Source of the DNA: Clostridia bacterium
GTDB lineage: Bacteria > Bacillota_A > Clostridia > Oscillospirales > CAG-382
Assembly (NCBI GenBank): GCA_017517985.1
Contig: JAFWWX010000090.1
Location: 1 to 9,669, forward strand
Direction of reading: 5' to 3'
Length of the DNA: 9,669 nt
Part shown: positions 1-5,682 of the stretch, piece by piece
Layout of the letters: the number at the start of each line of letters is the position of its first letter
Position numbering within the stretch: position 1 is the first letter of the stretch
Program-made: the position numbers and the translations under genes
Notes under the pieces: generated by a model
The model's database searches: none
What the model saw: only the letters and a program-made list of their open reading frames with translations
What the model was told of the DNA's origin: nothing

Positions 1-715
1 CATCAGGTGCTACTCTTTTACCAGTCAGAGGATCTGTGTAAACTGTAACCGGCTTATACTCCCCTGACTTTTTAGAAACAAGAGCCAATTCCTCCGATAG
101 TGTGCCGGCAGAAGAACTGACCGTTCGGTTTTTCTTTTGCATGTTGTAATCAGATAGTGCGTTTACTCTGCATCTGCACCTCCAACCGTTTGGAGGGTAA
201 AAGCTCTGCCAAAACGGATCGTCATATCTATAAACAAGTCCGTTAAGCATTGCGTGTTCAGGTCGTGTCGAGGCATCCATAACCGCTACATATTCCCAAT
301 ACGGTCGATTATCCACATTCTCGTATTGAGTTTTATATCTTCCTGTTTGATAAGCAGTTTGCATATTTACGGAATAAATCGTTTTCAGGCGGTACATTGA
401 GCCAAGCTGAACTTTTTCTGCGACACCCTGACTATCAACCACTATCTGCTCTCCCCACCAACCTTTCTTTTGAAGAGTTGGTTTGAGTTCCTTTGAAAAT
501 TCTCGGAATGTTTTTCCCTCTGTAAGTGCTTTTTCAAGAGCAGAACGGATGTCTTTTAAGATGTCCTCTCGCATTGCTTTTGCGACTGTGAAAGATTTTT
601 TATGTGCATCTTGCCATAATTCGTACCAGTCCCATGAGAACTTATTGTTCTTTTTTCTAAAATACTTTATAGCCATCGCAGGAGCGAGTTTAAATAATGA
701 TTTTAATTGAATCAT
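1..715 (-). CDS. Mu F-like (gp30) phage head morphogenesis protein, C-terminally truncated by the window edge
   Basis: Reading leftwards from ATG at 715-713, an open frame of 238 codons continues off the left edge, so the C-terminus is missing. Hallmarks of the phage Mu protein F family are visible: a helical, basic N-terminus; a segment with QTAYQTGR near residues 119-126; a conserved R/H pair in TRPEHAMLNG (about 150-159); and DDPFWQSFYPPNGWRCRCR (about 165-183), whose CRC pair (C180, C182) may bind metal. In Mu and SPP1 (gp7) this family consists of minor head proteins that associate with the portal and act in procapsid assembly and DNA delivery. The start overlaps the stop of the upstream PAPS-reductase-like gene in TGATG, which implies translational coupling. 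A G-run lies about 10 bases upstream. The family call is firm; the exact role is by analogy. Confidence 0.93.
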   Translation of the reverse strand, partial: MIQLKSLFKLAPAMAIKYFRKKNNKFSWDWYELWQDAHKKSFTVAKAMREDILKDIRSALEKALTEGKTFREFSKELKPTLQKKGWWGEQIVVDSQGVAEKVQLGSMYRLKTIYSVNMQTAYQTGRYKTQYENVDNRPYWEYVAVMDASTRPEHAMLNGLVYRYDDPFWQSFYPPNGWRCRCRVNALSDYNMQKKNRTVSSSAGTLSEELALVSKKSGEYKPVTVYTDPLTGKRVAPD

Positions 716-1665
716 CAGTAGCGTACCCCCAAGAAGTCTAAAACTCTGCCACAGCCTAATTGGTTGATACAATAATCGTGCAACTTCGGATGTGTTTCTC
801 TCATTTTTTCAAATTTATTCGGGGATTTTTCACAATGCACACCGAACATACAGAACATACATCCTGTGCGATCAACTTTTGTCGTGTAATATTTCCCTTT
901 ACTGTCTTGCAAGATGCCTCCATAAACGGAACAGTAAGGAACATCAAACTCTTTTATGTACTGATAAATGTCCTGTTCAGTCCAAAAACCAAGAGGTGTT
1001 GATGCCGGCCGATCGGAATTAAAAGAATTGCATCCTTTTTTAAGATATTCCGTTTTTCTTAAGTTACTTTCTGCCGCCATTGTTGCAATAAATGGTTTAA
1101 GTCCTGATTCTTTCTCAAACTTCTTTGCAGGAGTCTTCTTCATAACCTGACAACATTTCGCTGAGATTGGAATGTCGCTATCTCGGAGGAATTGCCATTT
1201 AGCCATACAATAATGAGTGCCATATCTTTTTACATAATCGCTATTTGGATCAAACTTCTTTTTTGTATATCCGTCAGGATTCCTACGGCTTTCTTCGATA
1301 ACTTTTGCGACCTCTTTACTAATAACAGGATAGCCATATTGTTCCAACACTTGTTTGAATGTAATTTTAGGTCGGATTGTGATTGTGTTTTCGGTTTGTT
1401 TTACAAACTGACGGACTTCAGGATATTCAAGTCCTGTGTCCACAAAAACCGCAGGAACTTCAGGATAAAGAGAACGGACAAGATGTAACAGAACGGTTGA
1501 ATCCTTTCCGCCGGAGAAAGATACATAAACTTTGCCGTCAAAATGCTCATAAAATTGCTTAATTCTGTTTTTTGAAAGCTCAATTTTTAAATGTAAAGGC
1601 AAACTCTGCCGTTGTTTTAGAAAGTTTCTCTTCATTGCGTATTCTTCAGGGGAAATGGATGCCAT
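715..1665 (-). CDS. PP-loop phosphoadenosine phosphosulfate (PAPS) reductase-family enzyme, phage type
   Basis: A 316-residue protein with the PP-loop ATP-pyrophosphatase motif SGGKDS at residues 51-56, followed by the FVDTGLEYPEV strand (about 74-84) typical of the PAPS reductase/DndC/sulfurtransferase group. It has a Cys-Cys pair (C171, C172) in KCCQVMKKTP, an AAESNLRK segment (about 198-205), the FWTEQDIYQYI element (228-237), and a C-terminal TGCMFC motif (C269, C272) with C278 close by. The CC...CXXC spacing resembles [4Fe-4S] APS reductases, but the CysH C-terminal ECGLH motif is absent. Assimilatory sulfate reduction is therefore unlikely. Adenylation or thiolation-type chemistry on a nucleic acid or small molecule is a better guess. 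The gene starts 2 bases after the portal stop, with GAGG as ribosome site, and overlaps the F-like gene, so it is expressed with the packaging genes. Such genes recur in phages, but their function there is not settled. Confidence 0.88.
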   Translation of the reverse strand: MASISPEEYAMKRNFLKQRQSLPLHLKIELSKNRIKQFYEHFDGKVYVSFSGGKDSTVLLHLVRSLYPEVPAVFVDTGLEYPEVRQFVKQTENTITIRPKITFKQVLEQYGYPVISKEVAKVIEESRRNPDGYTKKKFDPNSDYVKRYGTHYCMAKWQFLRDSDIPISAKCCQVMKKTPAKKFEKESGLKPFIATMAAESNLRKTEYLKKGCNSFNSDRPASTPLGFWTEQDIYQYIKEFDVPYCSVYGGILQDSKGKYYTTKVDRTGCMFCMFGVHCEKSPNKFEKMRETHPKLHDYCINQLGCGRVLDFLGVRY

Positions 1666-1667
1666 AA

Positions 1668-3101
1668 TTAATCCTCATCAAGTCCATCTGCTCTACCCTG
1701 TAATTCGCACAGGAATAAAGCCTTTTGTATCGTCTCTTCAAATTTTTTACTTTGCAGGTTCTTATCTGTGAGTAATTCAAAGGCTTCCTCGTAATTCTCA
1801 CAACTTTCAAATAAATCTATAAGTGGCGCAAGCATATTTTGAGATTGTTTATTCAATTCGCCCTCTGTTATGAATTTATACAAATTCTCAATCTGTGCTT
1901 GTCCGGGGAGAAGATGTTCTTCTTGTTCGCTGAATTGTTTAAAGTTAGGATTTACAGGAATAGCATCTTCTCTGATATCAAAGTCCTCTTCTTCCAAGCC
2001 ATAGGTTTTAATAAAATATTCCTTTGTAAATTTGACACCTGTGTCGGAGAGAATTTTATCTCGTTGAGCCAAAGTTAAATCAACATCTTCAGGCTCGTAA
2101 AGTTCAAAAACAGGGACTTCTGCGTTTGCAAAATTGATTTCATAAATCCATTGAATTAACTGATTTACAGTCTTTTCAACCAGTTTTTTATCTGCATCAA
2201 TGATGTCCTGTCTGACAGCCATATGCGTGTTTGATGCGGCATAACTTCCTGTCGCACCAATTTCAGTAGTAAGTGTTTGCCCAAGAATTGCCTTTGATAT
2301 TTCTGAATTCATCTTATCGATGAGTTTTTCAAATATCTCAGCAGAGGATGATTTATTTGCCTCTTGAATTTCTACAGATGAATCATCAGGAATAACTGCA
2401 ATGGCATCTTGGATCATCTCTTCTAATAAATCAGCAAGATTGTCAGTCTCTTCTTTTGTTGCTCCACGAGGGTGCTTGCCTATAAGATGAGGGATTCCGT
2501 ATTTTTCAGTAAATACTACCCAAAATTTAAGACCACCTTTCTTAAATGTTACCGGCCAAAAAACACGAGATAGAACTCTTTCTCCATAAGGGTTGTCGTA
2601 ACTTGGATTATTTTGAGGACATAAGAACTTTTTAGGAGGTAACTCTTCTCCCCAAAAGTGTTCTTTGGTTCTGAATTTTAGAAGATTCTCTTCATCAAAA
2701 CAGAACCATTCAGAAGGCTTTGCTTTTAATTCAAATGGTAAAACATAATTGCCAACCTTACCCCACATAATCTCTATGGGTTGAAAACCAAATAATGTCG
2801 CATCTAAAATGTCATTAATCAGTTTATGTATATCAAGTTTTTTAAGTACATCTTCAACCAATTCGGCATCTTTTGCCTTATCCAAGCCTCTGTTTATTTC
2901 CCATTCAAGAGATAAAACACCGGCTTTTCTTGATTGAATACACGCAAAAACGTGTGGATCACAAAATAATTCTCTGTAAATTTTTACATCTTTGCCTTGC
3001 TTGCGTAGAACGATATCAGGATCGGGTAAATATGAACCTAATGAATAAAAATTTATACTTCGTTTTCGAGTTGCAATTTCATCTGATAATTTTTTTGCCA
3101 T
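1668..3101 (-). CDS. Portal protein, DUF935 / Mu gp29-like
   Basis: A 477-residue protein matching the Mu gp29 (DUF935) portal family along its length. It shows DPHVFACIQSRKAGVLSLEW (about 48-67), a LFGFQPIEIMW turn (103-113), the YGIPHLIGKHPRGA segment (201-214), AIAVIPDDSSVEI (about 233-245), and the central helix SEISKAILGQTLTTE (266-280) followed by GSYAASNTHMAVRQDI (285-300). The acidic C-terminal third is more variable. The portal forms the dodecameric ring at one capsid vertex, docks the terminase during packaging and later connects to the neck. The ATG at 3101 has a clear ribosome site, AAAAGGA, seven bases upstream. It lies downstream of the large terminase as in Mu, but after an unusual 115-base gap. 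Length is close to the family norm and no damage is visible. Confidence 0.95.
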   Translation of the reverse strand: MAKKLSDEIATRKRSINFYSLGSYLPDPDIVLRKQGKDVKIYRELFCDPHVFACIQSRKAGVLSLEWEINRGLDKAKDAELVEDVLKKLDIHKLINDILDATLFGFQPIEIMWGKVGNYVLPFELKAKPSEWFCFDEENLLKFRTKEHFWGEELPPKKFLCPQNNPSYDNPYGERVLSRVFWPVTFKKGGLKFWVVFTEKYGIPHLIGKHPRGATKEETDNLADLLEEMIQDAIAVIPDDSSVEIQEANKSSSAEIFEKLIDKMNSEISKAILGQTLTTEIGATGSYAASNTHMAVRQDIIDADKKLVEKTVNQLIQWIYEINFANAEVPVFELYEPEDVDLTLAQRDKILSDTGVKFTKEYFIKTYGLEEEDFDIREDAIPVNPNFKQFSEQEEHLLPGQAQIENLYKFITEGELNKQSQNMLAPLIDLFESCENYEEAFELLTDKNLQSKKFEETIQKALFLCELQGRADGLDED

Positions 3102-3216
3102 AATTTTTTCCTTTTAAGGTGATGTTAAATGTTCGTTAAAACCTTTTTAAATTCTTTTAATTTTAATTTTTAGGGGTTGGTGCAATAACATGTGAGTCAA
3201 ATTAATTTAAGAGCCC
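3102..3216 (-). other. 115-base AT-rich gap between large terminase and portal
   Basis: This is the only gap of any size inside the otherwise overlapping minus-strand packaging operon. It holds the portal ribosome site next to 3101 and a long run of A/T. A short interrupted palindrome lies at its right end, TTAAG/CTTAA around 3207-3220, overlapping the terminase stop codon. There is no convincing ORF: the only ATG-led frame gives about 14 codons. No T-tailed strong hairpin is seen, and promoter-like hexamers (TTGACT, TTGCAC on the minus strand) lack a well-spaced -10 box. It may hold a weak internal promoter or a processing site, or be the scar of a lost gene. Confidence 0.4.
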
Positions 3217-4554
3217 TTAAAAGTCTTTTACGAGTTTTAAGGTTTCAAATTTTTGTCTTGATGAAATATGTATTTCACCAGTTCCGTTTCCGGCGGCATG
3301 CAGTGCAAGTGCCAATGCCCAAAAGCGGTCAGCGTGTCCGTTGTCTGAACGGTCAGCATCAAAACGGATATTGTTTGCAGTTGTTGTTATTCTGCGAATT
3401 GAGTGTAAGTCCTCTCTAATTTCGTGTTGTTTAGGAATAAAGACAGTTCTGTTTTCAAAGTGGGTACGGAGGCAATATGCCATTTCCTCTTTGATTCTGT
3501 TAGTAAACATAATCGGCTCAACTCTGTATTTGCCGAATTTTATTTGTGCATTTTCGGATAATTGCATCCCGATCCCGGTCGAATCAGGACAGCATCTTCT
3601 GAATGGTTTGCAGGATAACACTTCCGATAAAATTTCTTCTTGTTTATGAAATGGCATTTTAACAAGTTCAATAACACTTCGGGTGTATAAAATATTTTCT
3701 AATTTTTCTAACACCCAAATTACAGTTAAATCCTTTTTACGACCGACATCCATTCCGACAAACATATCGTTTTTGATTTCAGATAACGGTCTTAAAATAT
3801 CATCCAACTCGCAGGTTGAAATAAGGTCATAAGGTAAAAATGCACAAGCCTCATCAACCGCTATACAACAATACTCTTGCAACCAAGTATATTCATCAAA
3901 ACAGTTGTCTTCTTCATTTTTCATCCACTCCTGTTGTTCTTCCGGGGTGGTTTTTCTTTGGTAAATTCTATCAACAAGACCTTCTGAAACAGCAAGCTGA
4001 ATTGGTGTTTTATGATGCGACCATTTTAGTTTACCTTTCAAAACCTGATCTATAAACTTGTAATATAAGCAATTTTGTCCGTTATGAGTAGATAAAATTC
4101 TTAAAGGATAACCCCAAGTTATACAAGGGCGTGCCGCTTTCCAAAGCTCTTCGGGATTATTATGAAAAGCGAATTCATCTAAAACAACTTTCCCACCTTT
4201 AGAACGGAAGCCTTTTGGATTAGATGAAAGAGCGTGTATTTTTGTACCGTTTGAAAATTGAATAACAAAGGCTTTTATATCTTTGTCGTTATCAATAATC
4301 ACTTCACCCAACCTTTTAGCGGTGATGTGGAACAATTTAACCCATTGTTCGCAGTAATCAATATATTCTTTAGCGGCAGATTCGTCAGCTGATGAAAACC
4401 AAACAGCAGGGACTGTTTTATTAACACAATCCCTGACATCTTCGTAGCTTTGAACGTATGTCGCACCAATACGGCGTGACTTCTCCCAAATTTTTATTTT
4501 TGATTTATCGTTAAGCCATCTTTCTTGATAGGGTAAAAAATAATTATTCTTCAC
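3217..4554 (-). CDS. Terminase large subunit, Mu gp28-like (ATPase and nuclease)
   Basis: A 445-residue packaging motor. The N-terminal ATPase has the divergent Walker A region EKSRRIGATY (24-33) typical of gp28-like terminases. The Walker B strand KVVLDE (122-127) carries D126 and the catalytic E127, and STHNGQN (155-161) is the coupling motif. The C-terminal RNase H-like nuclease shows VGMDVGRKKDLTVIW (266-280, D269), DSTGIG (324-329, D324) and NGHADRFWALALAL (405-418, D409), which supply the expected acidic residues. The enzyme translocates DNA into the procapsid through the portal and cuts it at headful or cos-like ends. The start is GTG at 4554, overlapping the small terminase end by 11 bases, with AGGGA upstream. 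No in-frame ATG gives a better N-terminus, because the LPYQERWLNDKSKIKIWEKSRR start is itself conserved. The gene appears complete. Confidence 0.96.
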   Translation of the reverse strand: MKNNYFLPYQERWLNDKSKIKIWEKSRRIGATYVQSYEDVRDCVNKTVPAVWFSSADESAAKEYIDYCEQWVKLFHITAKRLGEVIIDNDKDIKAFVIQFSNGTKIHALSSNPKGFRSKGGKVVLDEFAFHNNPEELWKAARPCITWGYPLRILSTHNGQNCLYYKFIDQVLKGKLKWSHHKTPIQLAVSEGLVDRIYQRKTTPEEQQEWMKNEEDNCFDEYTWLQEYCCIAVDEACAFLPYDLISTCELDDILRPLSEIKNDMFVGMDVGRKKDLTVIWVLEKLENILYTRSVIELVKMPFHKQEEILSEVLSCKPFRRCCPDSTGIGMQLSENAQIKFGKYRVEPIMFTNRIKEEMAYCLRTHFENRTVFIPKQHEIREDLHSIRRITTTANNIRFDADRSDNGHADRFWALALALHAAGNGTGEIHISSRQKFETLKLVKDF

Positions 4555-4969
4555 TTGATTTCATCCCTAAAATTTCAGTTTCAATCAACTTCACAAAGTC
4601 AGGTGTAATTCCTTTGTTCTCTTCTTTTGCAGGTTTATTTATTACACCATCTTCGTACTCTTTGATTTTGGTAATAAGCGGAAGCATTTTTGTAAATGCA
4701 AACATTCTGCCGGGATCAACTTTTTCATTATTGTCGATGTCATATTCAATAGAGGTCATAAGTTTTCGGGCAAAGTTGTAAAGCTCTTCGTGGAACATTG
4801 TTTTTGTACTTAAATATTGTTCCTTTTTTAAATCCCACTTATGATCCGTCTTCCATCTGCGGATGGTTCTTTCATTTACACCGACTTTTTGAGCAACCTC
4901 TTCAATAGTAAGTTGATCTACAACATAGAGCCGTTCTGCATTAGACAATAAAACCTCATTCTTAGTCAA
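4544..4969 (-). CDS. Terminase small subunit, Mu gp27-like (HTH DNA-binding)
   Basis: A 141-residue protein with an N-terminal helix-turn-helix, TIEEVAQKVGVNERTIRRWK (residues 21-40), followed by the KWDLKKEQYL extension seen in phage small terminases of the DUF1804/gp27 type. The rest is helical and acidic near the end, as expected for an oligomerising region that contacts the large subunit. It likely recognises phage DNA and recruits the large terminase. The start is TTG at 4969: GGAGG sits six bases upstream, the frame has no ATG near the N-terminus, and the next gene follows by overlap. It overlaps the end of the gp26-like gene by 8 bases. The HTH is directly visible; the terminase assignment rests on HTH type, size and position beside the large subunit. 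Confidence 0.88.
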   Translation of the reverse strand: MTKNEVLLSNAERLYVVDQLTIEEVAQKVGVNERTIRRWKTDHKWDLKKEQYLSTKTMFHEELYNFARKLMTSIEYDIDNNEKVDPGRMFAFTKMLPLITKIKEYEDGVINKPAKEENKGITPDFVKLIETEILGMKSSEE

Positions 4970-5207
4970 AGTAATCCTCCAACTTTTGAATTTTAGTATT
5001 TAGAGTCTGCATTTCCCCGAACACCTCTTGAAGTCGATTAAAAGCAACGGATGCCTTTTCGACTTCAAGTTTTAAAGTGTCTTCTTCAAAGGGGTTCAAC
5101 AATGAACGAATTAGTATAACAAGACCTGCCGCCTCCGTATCAAGATGTTTAAATTTAGATTTAGCCTCGGACAGTTGTCCTTTTAGTTGAATTCTCTCAA
5201 TATCCAT
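4962..5207 (-). CDS. Small coiled-coil phage protein in the Mu gp26 position
   Basis: An 81-residue, mostly helical protein with two heptad-rich stretches (about 4-24 and 52-79) flanking a central hydrophobic motif, TEAAGLVILIRSLLNPFEED (about 24-43). It lies immediately before the small terminase, the place of Mu gp26. Homologues of this kind are common before gp27 in Mu-like prophages, but I know of no established function. The start is taken as ATG at 5207, because this ATG overlaps the stop of the upstream gene in TAATG and begins the helical core (MDIERIQLKG). An in-frame TTG at 5243 would add 12 residues but would need a 37-base overlap and has no good ribosome site. A structural or packaging accessory role is inferred from position only. 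Confidence 0.75.
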   Translation of the reverse strand: MDIERIQLKGQLSEAKSKFKHLDTEAAGLVILIRSLLNPFEEDTLKLEVEKASVAFNRLQEVFGEMQTLNTKIQKLEDYFD

Positions 5208-5452
5208 TAGCCTGAAATCTCTCTTTTTAATACGGGACACCAAACATTTGAATCGATTTTACTTTCGATTCTTGATAGCACAGTTGCGCTATATTGGTTT
5301 GTTTCAACCAAATCTTTTAAGATCTCAAAATTGTTCGCAATGATTTTTTCAAAGGTTTTCACTTGAGCGTTGTGGTAAATGTACCAAATAACAAAAATCA
5401 CCGCAGGGAATCCAATACTCTCAAATAGCTTTAACATAATAGATGTTTCCAT
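5207..5452 (-). CDS. Small phage membrane protein with one N-terminal helix, holin-like candidate
   Basis: An 81-residue protein with one clear transmembrane segment at residues 9-26 (LFESIGFPAVIFVIWYIY), then a charged helical region and a conserved-looking C-terminal piece containing SRIESKIDSNVWCP (about 60-73). This layout resembles BhlA/UviB-type small holin-like proteins. The position just upstream of gp26 corresponds to the Mu lysis-related genes, so a holin or lysis accessory role is plausible but unproven. The ATG at 5452 is preferred over the ATG at 5458: the GGAAAGGA ribosome site touches the 5458 codon but is six bases from 5452. It is the first gene of the leftward operon and overlaps the next gene in TAATG. 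No endolysin is seen beside it. Confidence 0.7.
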   Translation of the reverse strand: METSIMLKLFESIGFPAVIFVIWYIYHNAQVKTFEKIIANNFEILKDLVETNQYSATVLSRIESKIDSNVWCPVLKREISG

Positions 5453-5477
5453 AATCATTCCTTTCCAAAACGAAAGA

Positions 5478-5500
5478 GAAAAGAGGCTTTTCGCCTTTTC
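5478..5500. terminator. Hairpin with flanking T-runs in the leftward leader, terminator or attenuator candidate
   Basis: AGGC (5484-5487) pairs with GCCT (5493-5496) around a five-base loop, and AAA (5480-5482) pairs with TTT (5497-5499) past one bulged G, giving about seven pairs. T-rich sequence follows on both strands, so it could stop transcription either way. It lies 26 bases upstream of the first leftward gene start, inside the leader expected from a promoter near 5511-5540. It might act as an attenuator, a transcript-stabilising stem or a barrier between the divergent operons. The stem is short and bulged, so confidence is low. Confidence 0.35.
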
Positions 5501-5510
5501 TTTTACTTCA

Positions 5511-5540
5511 AAGATAACTTCTGCGACTTGTATTTTTCAA
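5511..5540 (-). promoter_or_regulatory. Candidate leftward sigma70-type promoter for the packaging operon
   Basis: On the minus strand, TTGAAA (5540-5535, five of six to TTGACA) is followed after 18 bases by TATCTT (5516-5511, four of six to TATAAT). Transcription would start near 5504 and give a leader of about 50 bases before the membrane protein gene. The -10 box is weak. A perfect minus-strand TATAAT at 5632-5627 is an alternative, but it has no recognisable -35 box and would depend on an activator. Confidence 0.3.
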
Positions 5541-5549
5541 CTTGTCGTT

Positions 5550-5595
5550 GCAAGAGATTATTTCACTTGTGTTCGGATTAGAAAAAATCTCTTGC
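5550..5595. repeat. Imperfect inverted repeat, 14 of 15 bases
   Basis: The left arm GCAAGAGATTATTTC (5550-5564) is complementary to the right arm at 5581-5595 with one mismatch, around a 16-base spacer. In RNA it would be a long hairpin without a T-tail; as DNA it could be an operator for a dimeric regulator. It sits directly upstream of the rightward promoter and abuts the second inverted repeat, sharing GC at 5594-5595. Confidence 0.75.
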
Positions 5596-5625
5596 CATTG
5601 CAATTTGAGAGTGATTTGCAATGGC
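5594..5625. repeat. Perfect 10-base inverted repeat flanking the rightward -35 box
   Basis: GCCATTGCAA (5594-5603) is matched by its exact reverse complement TTGCAATGGC (5616-5625) around a 12-base spacer that contains the candidate -35 hexamer of the head-operon promoter. The centre is near -32 from the predicted start. Mu late promoters are activated by protein C, which binds a dyad overlapping -35, so an activator or repressor site is a reasonable inference. The half-site sequence itself is not one I recognise. Confidence 0.7.
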
Positions 5626-5634
5626 GATTATACT
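5605..5634 (+). promoter_or_regulatory. Candidate rightward sigma70-type promoter for the head operon
   Basis: TTGAGA (5605-5610) and TATACT (5629-5634) each match the sigma70 consensus at five of six positions and are 18 bases apart. Transcription would start near 5641, giving a leader of about 42 bases before the protease ATG at 5683. The -35 box lies in the spacer of the 5594-5625 inverted repeat, so occupancy of that repeat would directly affect polymerase. In Mu, the promoter PI stands before the equivalent I gene. Confidence 0.5.
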
Positions 5635-5682
5635 GCCATCAGAAAAAGAAAAGTTTATTACACAAAAATGATGGAGAGTTTT

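Larger units (their letters stand above)
5453..5682. promoter_or_regulatory. Divergent intergenic control region between packaging and head operons
   Basis: These 230 bases separate the leftward packaging operon from the rightward head operon. They contain, from left to right: the ribosome site of the leftward operon; a GC-core hairpin at 5478-5500; three ACTTGT direct repeats at 5526, 5540 and 5565; a 15-base imperfect inverted repeat (arms 5550-5564 and 5581-5595); a second, perfect 10-base inverted repeat (arms 5594-5603 and 5616-5625); promoter hexamers; and the GGAG ribosome site of the protease gene at 5673-5676. An in-frame upstream extension of the protease from a TTG at 5542 exists, but it reads through these elements and is unlikely to be coding. 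The features are visible in the sequence; their regulatory use is inferred. Confidence 0.7.

Noticed and set aside
483..1488. Several plus-strand ORFs of 60-98 codons over the F-like and PP-loop genes
   Set aside because: They are antisense to well-supported minus-strand genes, lack ribosome sites and show no domain-like pattern.
3110..3160. Short ORF in the terminase-portal gap
   Set aside because: The only ATG-led frame is about 14 codons with no ribosome site.
5208..5243. TTG 5243 as start of the gp26-like gene
   Set aside because: It requires a 37-base overlap with the membrane protein gene and has no ribosome site. ATG 5207 overlaps the preceding stop in TAATG like its neighbours.
5550..5625. 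The inverted repeats as ends of an invertible DNA segment or transposon
   Set aside because: The arms are only 12-16 bases apart and no recombinase or target duplication is visible. A hairpin or operator fits better, though a partner copy outside the window cannot be excluded.
5542..5682. In-frame upstream extension of the protease gene from TTG 5542
   Set aside because: It would add 47 residues of non-conserved sequence through the inverted repeats and promoter hexamers. The ATG at 5683 has a good GGAG six bases upstream and begins the conserved fold.
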